Assembly: GCA_910586975.1 (NCBI GenBank)
Contig: CAJUKX010000010.1
Coordinates: 21,351-82,034, forward strand
Reading direction: 5' to 3'
DNA: 60,684 bases
Origin: an uncultured Muribaculaceae bacterium
Lineage (GTDB): Bacteria > Bacteroidota > Bacteroidia > Bacteroidales > Muribaculaceae
In this document: positions 1 through 8,638 of the stretch, in pieces
Numbering within the stretch: the stretch's first letter is position 1
How the letters are laid out: every line of letters starts with the position of its first letter
Notes under the pieces: generated by a model
Databases searched by the model: none
Seen by the model: the letters and a program-made list of their open reading frames with translations, nothing else
What the model was told of the DNA's origin: nothing
Program-made: the position numbers and the translations under genes

Positions 1-138
1 ATAACGGTGGCAACGTGAACAACCGTCCCTCGGGCAATAATCGTCCCGACCACGGCGTACGCCCCGGGCATAACGGCGGCAACGTGAACAACCGCCCCTC
101 GGGCAATAATCGTCCCGACCACGGGGTACGTCCCGGGC
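1..138 (+). repeat. Two in-frame 69-bp tandem repeats (23 codons each)
   Basis: Positions 1-69 and 70-138 are near-identical copies differing at a few mostly third-codon positions. Each encodes NGGNVNNRPSGNNRPDHGVRP plus two residues. A decayed third copy continues for a few codons. The array probably began upstream of the window. In-frame repeats of this size commonly vary in copy number by slippage or recombination. Confidence 0.9.
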
Positions 139-725
139 AAAACAATTTTGGTCCGGGTCATGCCCATCGCCCCGATAACCGACCCGGCTATCGTCCAGGT
201 GCTCATCGTCCCTCGCATGTAGGTCATCGTCCCACACATATTCCGCATTTTGCCGGTTGGCATCGTCCTGCACCTCCCCGTCATTGGCGTCCCGCACCCA
301 ACTGGCGTCCGTTCCGCAGTATTCTCGGAATAACTCTCGGAACAGGGTTTAACATCTCTCTCAATTTCTTGAATAATAACGGATATAACGTTAATTATTA
401 CGGAGACAATACCATTTACCTGAGAGATGTGTCAATGCTCAATATGCTATGGCCTGACGCCGTGTTGTATTATAATAATGGTGGCGGCCTGTGCGGTTCG
501 CGCTTCGTATACTCATCAGGCTACTACGATATGAATCGCTATAATATGGCATACGCGTCATTGTCAAATACTTACGGTATGCCGGCCAGCATACAGAACA
601 CATCGTCGGGAGTGGAAGTCACCTGGTGGGGCGTCAACAATCAGTTTGTGCGTCTTTCGTATGAGAGCAACTACGCCCAGAATGGTTCACTGAACTATTA
701 TACCACCTTGAGTTTTGGGGTTTAA
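3..725 (+). CDS. Repeat-rich secreted-type protein, 5' end outside the window
   Basis: The reading frame is already open at the left edge, so the N-terminus and any signal peptide are missing; the GTG at 15 lies inside a repeat and is unlikely to be the start. The visible N-terminal part is an Asn/Arg/Pro/Gly-rich low-complexity region made of a 23-residue repeat (GNNRPDHGVRPG core), followed by a His/Arg/Pro-rich linker. From about codon 105 a compact, Asn/Tyr-rich domain of about 130 residues follows, with GDNTIYLRDV and VTWWGVNNQFVRLSYE segments. I recall similar C-terminal domains from uncharacterised Bacteroidales cell-surface proteins, but I cannot name a family. Function unknown. The gene ends in a TAA just before a strong hairpin. 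Confidence 0.75.
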   Translation, partial: NGGNVNNRPSGNNRPDHGVRPGHNGGNVNNRPSGNNRPDHGVRPGQNNFGPGHAHRPDNRPGYRPGAHRPSHVGHRPTHIPHFAGWHRPAPPRHWRPAPNWRPFRSILGITLGTGFNISLNFLNNNGYNVNYYGDNTIYLRDVSMLNMLWPDAVLYYNNGGGLCGSRFVYSSGYYDMNRYNMAYASLSNTYGMPASIQNTSSGVEVTWWGVNNQFVRLSYESNYAQNGSLNYYTTLSFGV

Positions 726-757
726 ATGTTTGGTTATTAGATAGATATTAAACGTAG

Positions 758-797
758 AAAAGTCCACGTAAGCCATAGACGGCCTGCGTGGACTTTT
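758..797. terminator. Bidirectional rho-independent terminator
   Basis: AAAAGTCCACG (758-768) pairs perfectly with CGTGGACTTTT (787-797). It has flanking A and T runs, so it can work in both directions. It sits between the convergent repeat protein (+) and acyl-CoA ligase (-). Confidence 0.85.
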
Positions 798-812
798 CTG
801 TATATAAGCTTT

Positions 813-2495
813 TTATGAGTACAGGAAGCGTTTGATGGATCGTTTGGGCGTTTTTGCAAATTCTTCCACAACAGTTTCTATGACTGAAACCTGTTCGTAT
901 GGTGCTACGAGTTTATTAAGCTCCTTGCGGTTCTGTTCCATGGCAGCCTGCACATCGAGCGAGTTCATTTTGCGTTCTTTTACCTCATCGCTGTCGGGAT
1001 AAACGAGAGCAACAAGGTGTCCGCCTCGGTCAATTACCAGGCTCTCTGCCACGAAGGGCATATTGTTGAGCTTGGCTTCAATTTCCTCGGGATAGATATT
1101 CTGGCCGTTTGCCGACAGAATCATGGTCTTGTATCGTCCGCGGATAAAAATAGTTTTTCCGTCAGATCCGCCCAGATAGCCCATATCGCCGGTGTGCAGC
1201 CAGCCGTCTTCTTCCAGGGCGCTTTCGGTGGCGTCGGGGTTCTTGTAATAGCCTGTCATGAGGTTTTGGCCATATACCATAATCTCGCCCTGATCGCCCT
1301 CGCCGTTTTCCTTGAGAATCTTGCCCTCCATTATGCCGTTGAGCAAGTGTCCTGCGCTGCCGGGTATGAAGTGGCGCCATGGTGTGTAGCTTATCAACGG
1401 ACCACATTCGGTCATTCCGTACCCCACGGTAAAGGGGAATTTGATGGTATGCAGGAATTCTTCAACTTCAGGGTTAAGGGGCGCACCACCTATGATAACT
1501 TCTTCAAACTGTCCGCCGAAAGCTTCTACCAATTTTGCCCTTATACGGCCATATATGGCTCGGTCGAGCATGGGTACGGCAAGAATCCAGCGCATCTGTT
1601 TCTTGGTAATCATGGGCACAATCATCTTGCGGTAGATTTTTTCAAGTATAAGAGGCACGCATACCACCAGGTTTGGTTTTACCTTGGCCATGGCCTTGGT
1701 GAGCACCGAGGGGGTAGGGGTCTTGCCGAGTACTGTGATGTGTGAGCCAACAGCCAGTGGCACGAGCATGTCGAACGCACAGCCGTAGGCGTGGGCCAGC
1801 GGCAGGAACGACAGTGCACGCGACCCTGAGTAGTGCAGGCGGCTTTCGATGCCGAATCCAACGTTGCCGGCAAGGTTGTCGTATGTGAGCATTACACCCT
1901 TGGAGAATCCGGTGGTGCCCGAGGTGTAGTTTATTATGGCCAGATCGTCGTTGTTGCGCGAGTTGTATATGATATCCTCGCGGCTGAAGCCCATGGGATA
2001 TATACGGTTAAACTTACGGGTAAGGTTTTTGACGAAACTTGTGAGGTGGCGTGTACGTTCGGCCAAAATTTTGCGAGTATCAAGCGACACCACGGCCTCG
2101 ATCTGCGGCAGCTCGTCGAGCGACAGATGCTCCCAGATGGAGTTTGCCACAAACAGCACCCTCGCCTCGCTGTGGCGGATGATGTTGGCGGCGTCGGCCG
2201 GATTGAAGTCGTTGAGAATGGGTACTATGGTGGTGCCGTAGGTGATTGAAGCCATGAACACGCATATCCATGTAGGTGTGTTTTTTCCAAGCAGCGCTAT
2301 CTTGTCGCCTGTATGCAGGCCTGCGGCATCGAAAAACAGATGCAGACGGGCTATGCGGCGAGCAAGCTCGCCGTATGTCATGGTCTTGTCGGTGGTAAAA
2401 TCAGATATGGCCGGAAGCGGGAAGTGGTCGATGAACGCTTCCTGATAAATATTCAGAAGGTCAGAGCCTCGTGTTGAGCAATGTGGTTTTTTCAT
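813..2495 (-). CDS. AMP-dependent acyl-CoA synthetase/ligase (long-chain fatty acid type)
   Basis: This 560-aa adenylate-forming enzyme activates a carboxylic acid, probably a fatty acid, through an acyl-AMP to the CoA thioester. The family motifs appear in order: the Ser/Thr/Gly-rich phosphate loop YTSGTTGFSKG at about residue 190, GYGMTECGP (A5) at about residue 360, GWLHTGDMGYL (A7) at about residue 432, and RYKTMILSANGQNIYPEEIE (A8 hinge). The C-terminal lysine region reads KTPKRSIKR. Length is near that of short FadD-like ligases. No transmembrane segment or signal peptide is evident, so it is cytoplasmic or peripheral. It is monocistronic between two terminators. Substrate chain length cannot be read from sequence. 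A role in recycling membrane fatty acids is inference. Confidence 0.9.
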   Translation of the reverse strand: MKKPHCSTRGSDLLNIYQEAFIDHFPLPAISDFTTDKTMTYGELARRIARLHLFFDAAGLHTGDKIALLGKNTPTWICVFMASITYGTTIVPILNDFNPADAANIIRHSEARVLFVANSIWEHLSLDELPQIEAVVSLDTRKILAERTRHLTSFVKNLTRKFNRIYPMGFSREDIIYNSRNNDDLAIINYTSGTTGFSKGVMLTYDNLAGNVGFGIESRLHYSGSRALSFLPLAHAYGCAFDMLVPLAVGSHITVLGKTPTPSVLTKAMAKVKPNLVVCVPLILEKIYRKMIVPMITKKQMRWILAVPMLDRAIYGRIRAKLVEAFGGQFEEVIIGGAPLNPEVEEFLHTIKFPFTVGYGMTECGPLISYTPWRHFIPGSAGHLLNGIMEGKILKENGEGDQGEIMVYGQNLMTGYYKNPDATESALEEDGWLHTGDMGYLGGSDGKTIFIRGRYKTMILSANGQNIYPEEIEAKLNNMPFVAESLVIDRGGHLVALVYPDSDEVKERKMNSLDVQAAMEQNRKELNKLVAPYEQVSVIETVVEEFAKTPKRSIKRFLYS

Positions 2496-2578
2496 ATTCG
2501 ATTAACATACATATTTGATTAACATACAGATGTTAATCTTTGTTTAGACCGAAGAGCTTGTTATTAAGCTCTAAAACA

Positions 2579-2624
2579 GAAGCCGCTTCATCGCCATGAC
2601 ACAACAATGCGATGAAGCGGCTTC
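2579..2624 (-). terminator. Terminator after adk
   Basis: A perfect 16-bp stem, GAAGCCGCTTCATCGC (2579-2594) with its complement at 2609-2624, encloses a 14-nt loop. On the minus strand it is followed by a T-rich stretch. It closes the hpt-adk unit. Confidence 0.85.
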
Positions 2625-2644
2625 AGGATATGCCATTAATATAA

Positions 2645-3262
2645 TTATTTGCTGTCGGTGTCAGGATTGTATTCAGCCAATTCGGGTACACGCTCTGTGA
2701 GTGATTTGTGTATTCGCTCGAAAATACCGTTAATGTCGCCGCTTCCGTCAATTGAGTGGTACTTGCCTTCTCCCTGATAATATTCGCGCAGGGGCGATGT
2801 CTGGGTGTGGTAAACTTCAAGGCGGTTTTTGATGGTGTCTATATTGTCGTCGGCACGACCTGTTTCCTTACCGCGGTTGAGCATACGGCGCACGAGTTCG
2901 TCGTCATCCACTTCAAGGCCTATAACGGCGTGGATTTTGGTGTTGCGCGACTCCAGCATTTTTTTGAGAGCCTTGGCTTGCTCTATGGTGCGTGGAAATC
3001 CATCAAAGATCACACCTTTCTTCACCAGTTCTGGTTCTGAATCGAGCACATGTTCAAGCACACGTACCATGAGGTCGTCGGGTATGAGCTGACCCTTTGA
3101 AATGTAGGTGTCGGCAATTTTGCCGAGCTCTGTTTTCTCGGCTATATGTTTGCGAAGGACTTCGCCGGTAGAGATGTGATGAAGGCCGTATTTCGAGATA
3201 AGTCGTTCGCTTTGGGTGCCCTTGCCGCTGCCGGGGGCGCCAAAGATAACAAGGTTGAGCAT
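2645..3262 (-). CDS. adk: Adenylate kinase
   Basis: Adenylate kinase interconverts ATP + AMP and 2 ADP in the cytoplasm and is essential for energy charge. The 205-aa product starts MLNLVIFGAPGSGKGTQ, containing the P-loop GAPGSGKGT. HISTGEVLR and FDGFPRT are the conserved AMP-binding segments, and the R-x-DDN region of the short LID follows (GRADDNIDTIKNRLEVY). The LID lacks the four-cysteine zinc insertion, so this is a short-form, non-zinc Adk. The acidic tail PDTDSK is slightly longer than in typical short Adks. Its start is only 2 nt after the hpt stop, so the two genes are probably co-transcribed and translationally coupled. Confidence 0.97.
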   Translation of the reverse strand: MLNLVIFGAPGSGKGTQSERLISKYGLHHISTGEVLRKHIAEKTELGKIADTYISKGQLIPDDLMVRVLEHVLDSEPELVKKGVIFDGFPRTIEQAKALKKMLESRNTKIHAVIGLEVDDDELVRRMLNRGKETGRADDNIDTIKNRLEVYHTQTSPLREYYQGEGKYHSIDGSGDINGIFERIHKSLTERVPELAEYNPDTDSK

Positions 3263-3264
3263 GA

Positions 3265-3810
3265 TTAGTCTTCCTTTAAGATGTAAATATCATTAAGGTT
3301 GCGGGCCATGCCGTTGAGGTCAAGGCCAAATCCTATAATAAACTTTTTGGGGATGCTGAAGCCTACATAGTCGGGGTGTACGTCTTTTTCTTCAAGAGCT
3401 TCGGGCTTGAAAAGCAGAGTGGCAACCTTGATCTCAGCAGGATTCTTTTCTTTGAGATTTTCAATCAGTCGTGCTATGGTATGGCCTGTGTCAACGATAT
3501 CTTCCACAACAATCACTGTACGACCCTCGATATCCTCGGTAAGGCCGAGCATTTCTTTTACCACACCGGTTGAACCTGTGCCTTCGTAGCTTTTAAGGCG
3601 GATAAACGCTATTTCTGCCGGAAGATTTTCGCATGCGCGGAACAAGTCGGAGGCAAAAGGAAAAGCCCCGTTCAGTACACATACGAACAAGGGCGTTTTT
3701 CCGGCGCAATCGCGCGTTATATCTTTGCCCAGCTCTTTGATGCGGGCATCTATGGTATCTCGAGTTATATATGGCTCAAAAGTGAGCCCTTCATAGCTAA
3801 CTTGTTTCAT
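3265..3810 (-). CDS. hpt: Hypoxanthine phosphoribosyltransferase
   Basis: This enzyme salvages hypoxanthine (and usually guanine) to IMP/GMP using PRPP. The PRPP-binding motif VIVVEDIVDTGHTIARL is clear, as are the hood loop LKSYEGTGSTG and the C-terminal GFGLDLNGMARNL segment. I chose the ATG at 3810 (MKQVSYEGL, 181 aa). A longer frame would start from a TTG at 3828 that lies inside the -7 promoter element, so transcripts would begin after it. It forms a purine operon with adk downstream (2-nt gap). Confidence 0.95.
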   Translation of the reverse strand: MKQVSYEGLTFEPYITRDTIDARIKELGKDITRDCAGKTPLFVCVLNGAFPFASDLFRACENLPAEIAFIRLKSYEGTGSTGVVKEMLGLTEDIEGRTVIVVEDIVDTGHTIARLIENLKEKNPAEIKVATLLFKPEALEEKDVHPDYVGFSIPKKFIIGFGLDLNGMARNLNDIYILKED

Positions 3811-3825
3811 TTGAAAAAATTTTCG

Positions 3826-3857
3826 CAAATTTACGAATAATTTCTAAAAATCGCAAG
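3826..3857 (-). promoter_or_regulatory. Bacteroidota-type promoter of hpt-adk
   Basis: Read on the minus strand: CTTG (3854-3857), a 20-nt spacer, then TAAATTTG (3826-3833), matching the Bacteroidetes -33/-7 consensus TTTG-N19/20-TAnnTTTG. Transcription should start near 3819, just upstream of the ATG at 3810. Confidence 0.75.
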
Positions 3858-3901
3858 TCGCTTTTTGTGATAAAAACAATTTTTTTGTTGCCTGCAAGCT
3901 T

Positions 3902-5836
3902 TTATAGTTCGTCGCATTCTTTGAGCCACAGTGCCGCCGATGCGTCGGAGGGCATACGCCAGTCGCCACGGGGTGATAGGGTTACACTGCCCACCTTTGG
4001 GCCGTCGGGCAGGCACGAACGCTTGAACTGCTGGTTGAAGAAGCGTCGCATGAAGGTGCGCAGCCACTTCTTGATAGTTTCATCATCAAAGCTGCCCTCA
4101 AATGCTTTCCGTGCCAACAGGTATATGCGGCGTGGTGAGAATCCGTAGCGCAACATATAATATAAATAGAAGTCGTGGAGTTCGTAGGGCCCAACGAGGT
4201 CTTCGGTCTTTTGTGTTATATTGCCGTTTTCGTCGGCCGGGATGAGCTCGGGCGAGATGGGTGTGCCTATGATGTCGATAAGCGCGGTGCGTCCGGGGCC
4301 ATCGGCCATACCGTCGGCAAAGTATTGCACGAGGTGCCTTACAAGGGTCTTTGGTACGCCGGCGTTAACGCCGTACATCGACATGTGGTCGCCGTTGTAG
4401 GTGGCCCAGCCCAGGGCAAGCTCAGATAGATCGCCTGTGCCCAGTACCATGCCGCCGGCCTGATTGGCCACATCCATCAATATTTGTGTGCGCTCGCGCG
4501 CCTGCGAGTTTTCGTATGTCACATCGTGCTTGGCAGGGTCGTGACCTATGTCGCGGAAGTGCAGGTTGACGGCGTCGGCGATAGGGATTTCGCGCGAGGT
4601 CACTCCAAGCGATTCCATCAGCGTGAGTGCGTTGGAATGGGTGCGGTTGGTGGTGCCGAATCCCGGCATGGTGATTCCGATGATGCCCTTGGGGTCGAGG
4701 TTGAGCGACTGAAAAGCCCTTACGGCTACGAGCAATGCCAGGGTGGAGTCGAGTCCGCCAGATATGCCTACCACTATACATTTGCATCCGGTAGCACTGA
4801 GCCGCTTGGCCAGGCCGCTCTGCTGTATGTGTATGATTTCCTCGCAACGCTCGGCCAGGTTAGCCTTGTCGGAGGGTACGAACGGCCGTGGGTCAATGTC
4901 GCGCATCAGTCGTAGCTCGGTGCGTGCGGCTACATCGGGTGTCTTTATAATTGATGTGTAATTGCGGTTGAGGTTTGCGCAGTCGGCAAATGTACTCAGG
5001 TGCATTCGGTCGCGGCGTATGGCCTCGATATCAATGTCGGCTAAGGCATATTTGTTGCCGCGGGCATAGCGGTCGCTCTGAGCCAGGATGTGTCCGTTCT
5101 CGCAGATTATGTCTTTTCCGTCGAATACGAGGTCGGTGGACGATTCGCCGAATCCGGCCGAGGCGTATACGTAGCCGCACAGGCATCGGGCCGACTGCTG
5201 TTTGATGAGAGACAGCAGATAGGGGAATTTGCCCGTGATGTCGTCTGAGGCCGACAGATTGGCTATGATTTCAGCGCCGCCGAGTGCAAGCCCGCAGCTT
5301 GGCGGTATGGTAGCCCATAAGTCCTCGCATATTTCAGCGCCAACTTTCACCGATGCGGTTTCGAAAACCAGCCTGGTGCCGAAGGGAACCGAGCATCCGT
5401 CAAAAATCTCAACCGTGGTCATTTCGAGAGCTTCATATGCCGGAGCGAACCAACGGCGCTCGTAAAATTCATTATATGTAGGGAGGAATGTCTTAGGTAC
5501 CACGCCCAGCACATGCCCGCGGCAGAAAGCGACGGCACAGTTGAACAGGCATCCGGCGGCCAACACCGGCATACCGCAGAATACCAGCGGCAGCTCGGGC
5601 GGACATTCGTCAACAAGACGGCGAAGGCCACGCACGGCGGCATCGAGCAGAGTGGAATTATGGAAAAGGTCGGCACAGGTATATGCCGTTACAGACATTT
5701 CAGGGAATACAACCAAGTCGGGGGCTTCGTCCTTCAAAATCGAGAGCATGGAGAGCATATTGCCGACATTAAAGTCGACATCGGCCACTCTAAGTGCAGG
5801 CGAACAACTCGCGGCTCTGAAAAAACCGTTGTGCAT
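3902..5836 (-). CDS. nadE: Glutamine-dependent NAD+ synthetase
   Basis: This enzyme amidates nicotinic acid adenine dinucleotide to NAD+, using ammonia released from glutamine, as the last step of NAD synthesis. It is a 644-aa two-domain protein. The N-terminal nitrilase-like glutaminase carries the triad E46 (VVFPEMS), K115 (VPKTFLPTYNEF) and C170 (GAEICEDLW). The C-terminal synthetase has the ATP pyrophosphatase loop GISGGLDSTLAL at residues 358-369, and later GTGDLSELALGWATYNGDHM. Length matches the fused NadE class, so no separate ammonia donor is needed. The ATG at 5836 follows a -7 element by about 25 nt. It appears monocistronic, and no clear terminator hairpin lies between its stop and the hpt promoter. 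Confidence 0.96.
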   Translation of the reverse strand: MHNGFFRAASCSPALRVADVDFNVGNMLSMLSILKDEAPDLVVFPEMSVTAYTCADLFHNSTLLDAAVRGLRRLVDECPPELPLVFCGMPVLAAGCLFNCAVAFCRGHVLGVVPKTFLPTYNEFYERRWFAPAYEALEMTTVEIFDGCSVPFGTRLVFETASVKVGAEICEDLWATIPPSCGLALGGAEIIANLSASDDITGKFPYLLSLIKQQSARCLCGYVYASAGFGESSTDLVFDGKDIICENGHILAQSDRYARGNKYALADIDIEAIRRDRMHLSTFADCANLNRNYTSIIKTPDVAARTELRLMRDIDPRPFVPSDKANLAERCEEIIHIQQSGLAKRLSATGCKCIVVGISGGLDSTLALLVAVRAFQSLNLDPKGIIGITMPGFGTTNRTHSNALTLMESLGVTSREIPIADAVNLHFRDIGHDPAKHDVTYENSQARERTQILMDVANQAGGMVLGTGDLSELALGWATYNGDHMSMYGVNAGVPKTLVRHLVQYFADGMADGPGRTALIDIIGTPISPELIPADENGNITQKTEDLVGPYELHDFYLYYMLRYGFSPRRIYLLARKAFEGSFDDETIKKWLRTFMRRFFNQQFKRSCLPDGPKVGSVTLSPRGDWRMPSDASAALWLKECDEL

Positions 5837-5862
5837 ATCGTGTAAAGAAAAAAATTAAGATA

Positions 5863-5870
5863 CAAATTTA
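5863..5870 (-). promoter_or_regulatory. -7 element of the nadE promoter
   Basis: TAAATTTG on the minus strand matches TAnnTTTG. No convincing TTTG is seen 19-21 nt upstream, so only the -7 half is supported. Confidence 0.5.
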
Positions 5871-5972
5871 GCATATCTTTTCGACATTTTATAATTTTTT
5901 CCCAAAAAGCGCACGCCAAATGAAAAAAGAAGTCGAAAAAGCAGGATTATAACAAAAAAAATCGAGAATTGT

Positions 5973-6003
5973 TTTGCAAGTTTAAAATTATCGCTTAAAT
6001 TTG
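5973..6003 (+). promoter_or_regulatory. Promoter of the exbB-exbD-exbD-tonB operon
   Basis: TTTG (5973-5976), exactly 19 nt, then TAAATTTG (5996-6003): a full match to the Bacteroidota primary promoter consensus. The predicted transcription start is near 6010. Confidence 0.85.
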
Positions 6004-6165
6004 CGTAATCTTTTAAAGATTCCCGAAAAATATCTTTAAATCTGAACCTGATGAAATAACTAATCAATAACACTTTTAATCTATACCTGCACAATAAATC
6101 AGAGATATCATTCTAATAAACATAAACATAAACCAATTTAAACAACAAAAAAGTAACAATTAATC

Positions 6166-6999
6166 ATGGAAGCTCAAAAGCCCTCCGTTCAAGCCGGAAA
6201 GCCCGCCGGTAAGAACAAGAAAGAAACAAAGAACGTTCCCGGTATCAAGAACGCATCATGGGTAATCCTCGTTTGCGCTATCGTATGCGTTTGCCTCTTC
6301 ATCTTCTGGTTCGGTAACGACATGCACTTCGATGAAGACGGCCATCCTCAGAACCTCTGGGGTACAGTCTACAAAGGTGGTTTCATCGTACCTATCCTTC
6401 AGACCCTCTTCCTCACTGTAATCGTTATCTCAGTTGAACGTTGGTTCGCCCTCTCTTCAGCTAAAGGTAAAGGTTCTATCGAAAAGTTCGTAGCCGGTGT
6501 TAAAGCTTGCCTCCGCAAGAACGACATCGCCGGTGCCGAAGCTCTCTGCAAGCAGCAGAAGGGTTCAGTAGCTGCCGTAGTAGCTGCCGCTCTCGTTTCT
6601 TACAAGGAAATGGACGCCAACACCATCCTCACCAAGGAACAGAAGATCGTTAACCTTCAGAAGACCGTGGAAGAAGCCACCGCTCTCGAAATGCCCGCTC
6701 TTCAGCAGAACCTCCCCATCGTTGCTACCCTCACCACTCTCGGTACTCTCGTAGGTCTTCTCGGTACTGTAATGGGTATGATCAAATCATTCCAGGCTCT
6801 TGCTCAGTCCGGTGCTCCTGACTCAACCGAACTTTCAACTGGTATCTCTGAGGCTCTTATCAACACCGCCTTCGGTATCGCAACCGGTGCTTTCGCTGTT
6901 ATCTCGTATAACTTCTACACCAACAAAATCGACAACCTCACCTACGCCATTGACGAAATCGGCTTCTCAATTGTGCAAACATTTGCAGCTACACACTAA
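6166..6999 (+). CDS. exbB: ExbB/TolQ/MotA-family proton channel protein
   Basis: ExbB forms the pentameric inner-membrane channel that, with ExbD, passes protons to energise TonB. The 277-aa protein has a Lys-rich cytoplasmic N-tail, a first membrane helix (WVILVCAIVCVCLFIFW, about residues 29-46) and a second near residues 78-95 (FIVPILQTLFLTVIVISVERW). After a cytoplasmic domain, two more helices follow (LPIVATLTTLGTLVGLLGTVMGMI and a C-terminal helix from about residue 225). These carry the TolQ/ExbB signature GTVxGM and the EALINTAFG segment. Third-codon positions are strongly biased toward C, unlike most neighbours, which suggests very high expression. It is the first gene of a four-gene operon. 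Confidence 0.93.
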   Translation: MEAQKPSVQAGKPAGKNKKETKNVPGIKNASWVILVCAIVCVCLFIFWFGNDMHFDEDGHPQNLWGTVYKGGFIVPILQTLFLTVIVISVERWFALSSAKGKGSIEKFVAGVKACLRKNDIAGAEALCKQQKGSVAAVVAAALVSYKEMDANTILTKEQKIVNLQKTVEEATALEMPALQQNLPIVATLTTLGTLVGLLGTVMGMIKSFQALAQSGAPDSTELSTGISEALINTAFGIATGAFAVISYNFYTNKIDNLTYAIDEIGFSIVQTFAATH

Positions 7000-7041
7000 T
7001 CCCACATTTCCGAGTTTAAATCAAAATAAATAAAGGTAAAT

Positions 7042-7854
7042 ATGGGAAAAGTAAAAATTAAAAGAAAGAGTACGCTCATCGACATGACCGCGATGAGTGA
7101 CGTGACTGTTCTTTTGCTTACTTTCTTCATGTTGACTTCGACCTTCCTGCAGAAAGAACCCACCATCGTATATACACCTTCGTCGGTGTCTGAAGAAAAA
7201 GTACCTGCCAACAACCTTGTGACAGTGCTCGTATCTTCTGCCGACAAGAGCGGTAAACTCGATGATCCATCAGCTGTAGAAGGAAAACTCTTCATTTCGT
7301 TTACCGGTGACGCCGACTCAACATTCTCGAGCGAAAAAATCCGCCAGATGATGCTGAAAGAAGCTATCACCATCTACAACGAGCAGCATAAGAACGCTCC
7401 GGTGAACCTCACAAACGCCCAGATCGCCGAATTTGGCAAAATCAACATGTTCGGTGTGGCATTCCGTGATCTTCCCGACTATCTCTCGATGTCAATCACC
7501 GAACGCGATAAGTTCCAGGGCGAGATGGAAAATCCGAAAGTCGGAATTCCAATCGACGGTAACAAGAACCGCGACGGTCGTCTCAACGACTTCCAGGTTT
7601 GGCTCAAGGCTATCTACAACGTAGCCCAGCAGATCAACTCTGAACAGACCGCAGGTATGACACCCGAAGAAGCAAAGGCAGTACAGAACCTCTACGGTGC
7701 ACTGATGCGTCAGGGCGAAGGTATCGCCGTCAAGGCCGATAAGGACACCCCCTTCACCACCGTACAGCAAGTCTTTGACAACCTCCAGACCATGAAGCTC
7801 AACAAATTCAGCCTCATGACTGCCCTCAAATCTGAAGATGAACCCACTAATTAA
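7042..7854 (+). CDS. exbD: ExbD/TolR-family biopolymer transport protein, first copy
   Basis: ExbD is the proton-conducting partner of ExbB. The single N-terminal membrane helix contains the essential aspartate (MSDVTVLLLTFFMLTSTF, Asp about residue 19). The periplasmic domain is much longer than in E. coli ExbD (270 versus about 140 aa), with an insertion of unknown role carrying a QVWLKAIYNVAQQIN segment. A GG-containing A-rich leader (AAAGGTAAAT) precedes the ATG. It is followed 12 nt later by a second exbD. Bacteroidota commonly carry two ExbD paralogues beside ExbB and TonB. Whether they form heterodimers is not visible from sequence. Confidence 0.9.
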   Translation: MGKVKIKRKSTLIDMTAMSDVTVLLLTFFMLTSTFLQKEPTIVYTPSSVSEEKVPANNLVTVLVSSADKSGKLDDPSAVEGKLFISFTGDADSTFSSEKIRQMMLKEAITIYNEQHKNAPVNLTNAQIAEFGKINMFGVAFRDLPDYLSMSITERDKFQGEMENPKVGIPIDGNKNRDGRLNDFQVWLKAIYNVAQQINSEQTAGMTPEEAKAVQNLYGALMRQGEGIAVKADKDTPFTTVQQVFDNLQTMKLNKFSLMTALKSEDEPTN

Positions 7855-7866
7855 AGGTAATAACAC

Positions 7867-8610
7867 ATGGCTCAAATAGAACAATCCGACGGCGGCAAAA
7901 AGAAAAAAGGCGCCCAAAAGAAGATGCAGATCCACGTGGACTTTACCCCCATGGTGGACATGAACATGCTTCTGATTACATTCTTCATGCTTTGTACCAC
8001 AATGATCAAATCGCAGACCCTGCAGATCATTCTGCCTACAAACGAAGATGTAAAGAAGGAGCAGCAATCACAGGCCAAGCAATCTGAAGCCATCACCCTC
8101 ATCCTCGATACCGAGTATGAAGGCGACAAGCCCAAGATTGATGCGGAAACCGGCAAGACCATTCACAATATCTATTATTATGAAGGTATCGCTGATACTA
8201 CTTTCTCTACCAATAAATATCTCATGAAAGAGCAGTTTATCGGTAACCAGAATCATCAGCCCCAGGGTATCCGCAAGATCCTCCGTTCGAAGAACGAACA
8301 GGTTATGGCTAAGTATGACGAACTCAAGACACAGTGGAAGAACAAGGAAATCACCAAGGAAGAATTTGACAAGCTGGCTAAGGAAAACTCGGCCGACTCT
8401 AACAAGACCCGTCCTGTTGTGGTGATCAAGCCCGGTCCCAACACTACTTACGAAGGACTCATCAACGCCCTCGACGAGATGCAGATCAACCAGATCTCTC
8501 GTTACTCAATCGAACTTCCGCACCATACTGACACTCTGCTTCTGAAGCGTTACGAACAGCAGCATGGCGAAACTATTATCCGTCCCACTATTCGTGGTAA
8601 ACAGAATTGA
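7867..8610 (+). CDS. exbD: ExbD/TolR-family biopolymer transport protein, second copy
   Basis: This is the second ExbD, 247 aa. It has a Lys-rich cytoplasmic start, then the membrane helix FTPMVDMNMLLITFFMLCTT with the conserved Asp at about residue 33, and an extended periplasmic region with a charged helical insert (KNEQVMAKYDELKTQWKNKE). The C-terminal periplasmic fold motif PGPNTTYEGLINALDEMQINQISRYSI is canonical for ExbD. Spacing of 12 nt from the first exbD and 28 nt to tonB supports one transcript. It probably acts in the same ExbB-ExbD complex. Confidence 0.9.
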   Translation: MAQIEQSDGGKKKKGAQKKMQIHVDFTPMVDMNMLLITFFMLCTTMIKSQTLQIILPTNEDVKKEQQSQAKQSEAITLILDTEYEGDKPKIDAETGKTIHNIYYYEGIADTTFSTNKYLMKEQFIGNQNHQPQGIRKILRSKNEQVMAKYDELKTQWKNKEITKEEFDKLAKENSADSNKTRPVVVIKPGPNTTYEGLINALDEMQINQISRYSIELPHHTDTLLLKRYEQQHGETIIRPTIRGKQN

Positions 8611-8638
8611 TTTATTAACCTTTAACCGTTACTAAGAA

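Larger units (their letters stand above)
5837..6165. other. AT-rich divergent intergenic region nadE / exbB
   Basis: This 329-nt stretch holds the nadE -7 element at its left end and the exbB-operon promoter near 5973-6003. It leaves a predicted leader of about 155 nt before the exbB ATG. The leader is A-rich and shows no stable hairpin by eye. I see no open frame with coding character and no riboswitch motif that I recognise. Confidence 0.6.

Noticed and set aside
1017..1745. 242-codon + frame opposite the acyl-CoA ligase
   Set aside because: Shadow of the ligase gene; no domain and no promoter.
3811..3828. Longer hpt start (TTG at 3828)
   Set aside because: The TTG lies inside the -7 box, so no transcript contains it.
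7492..8067. 191-codon frame opposite the exbD genes
   Set aside because: Mirror frame of strongly biased genes; no fold and no promoter.
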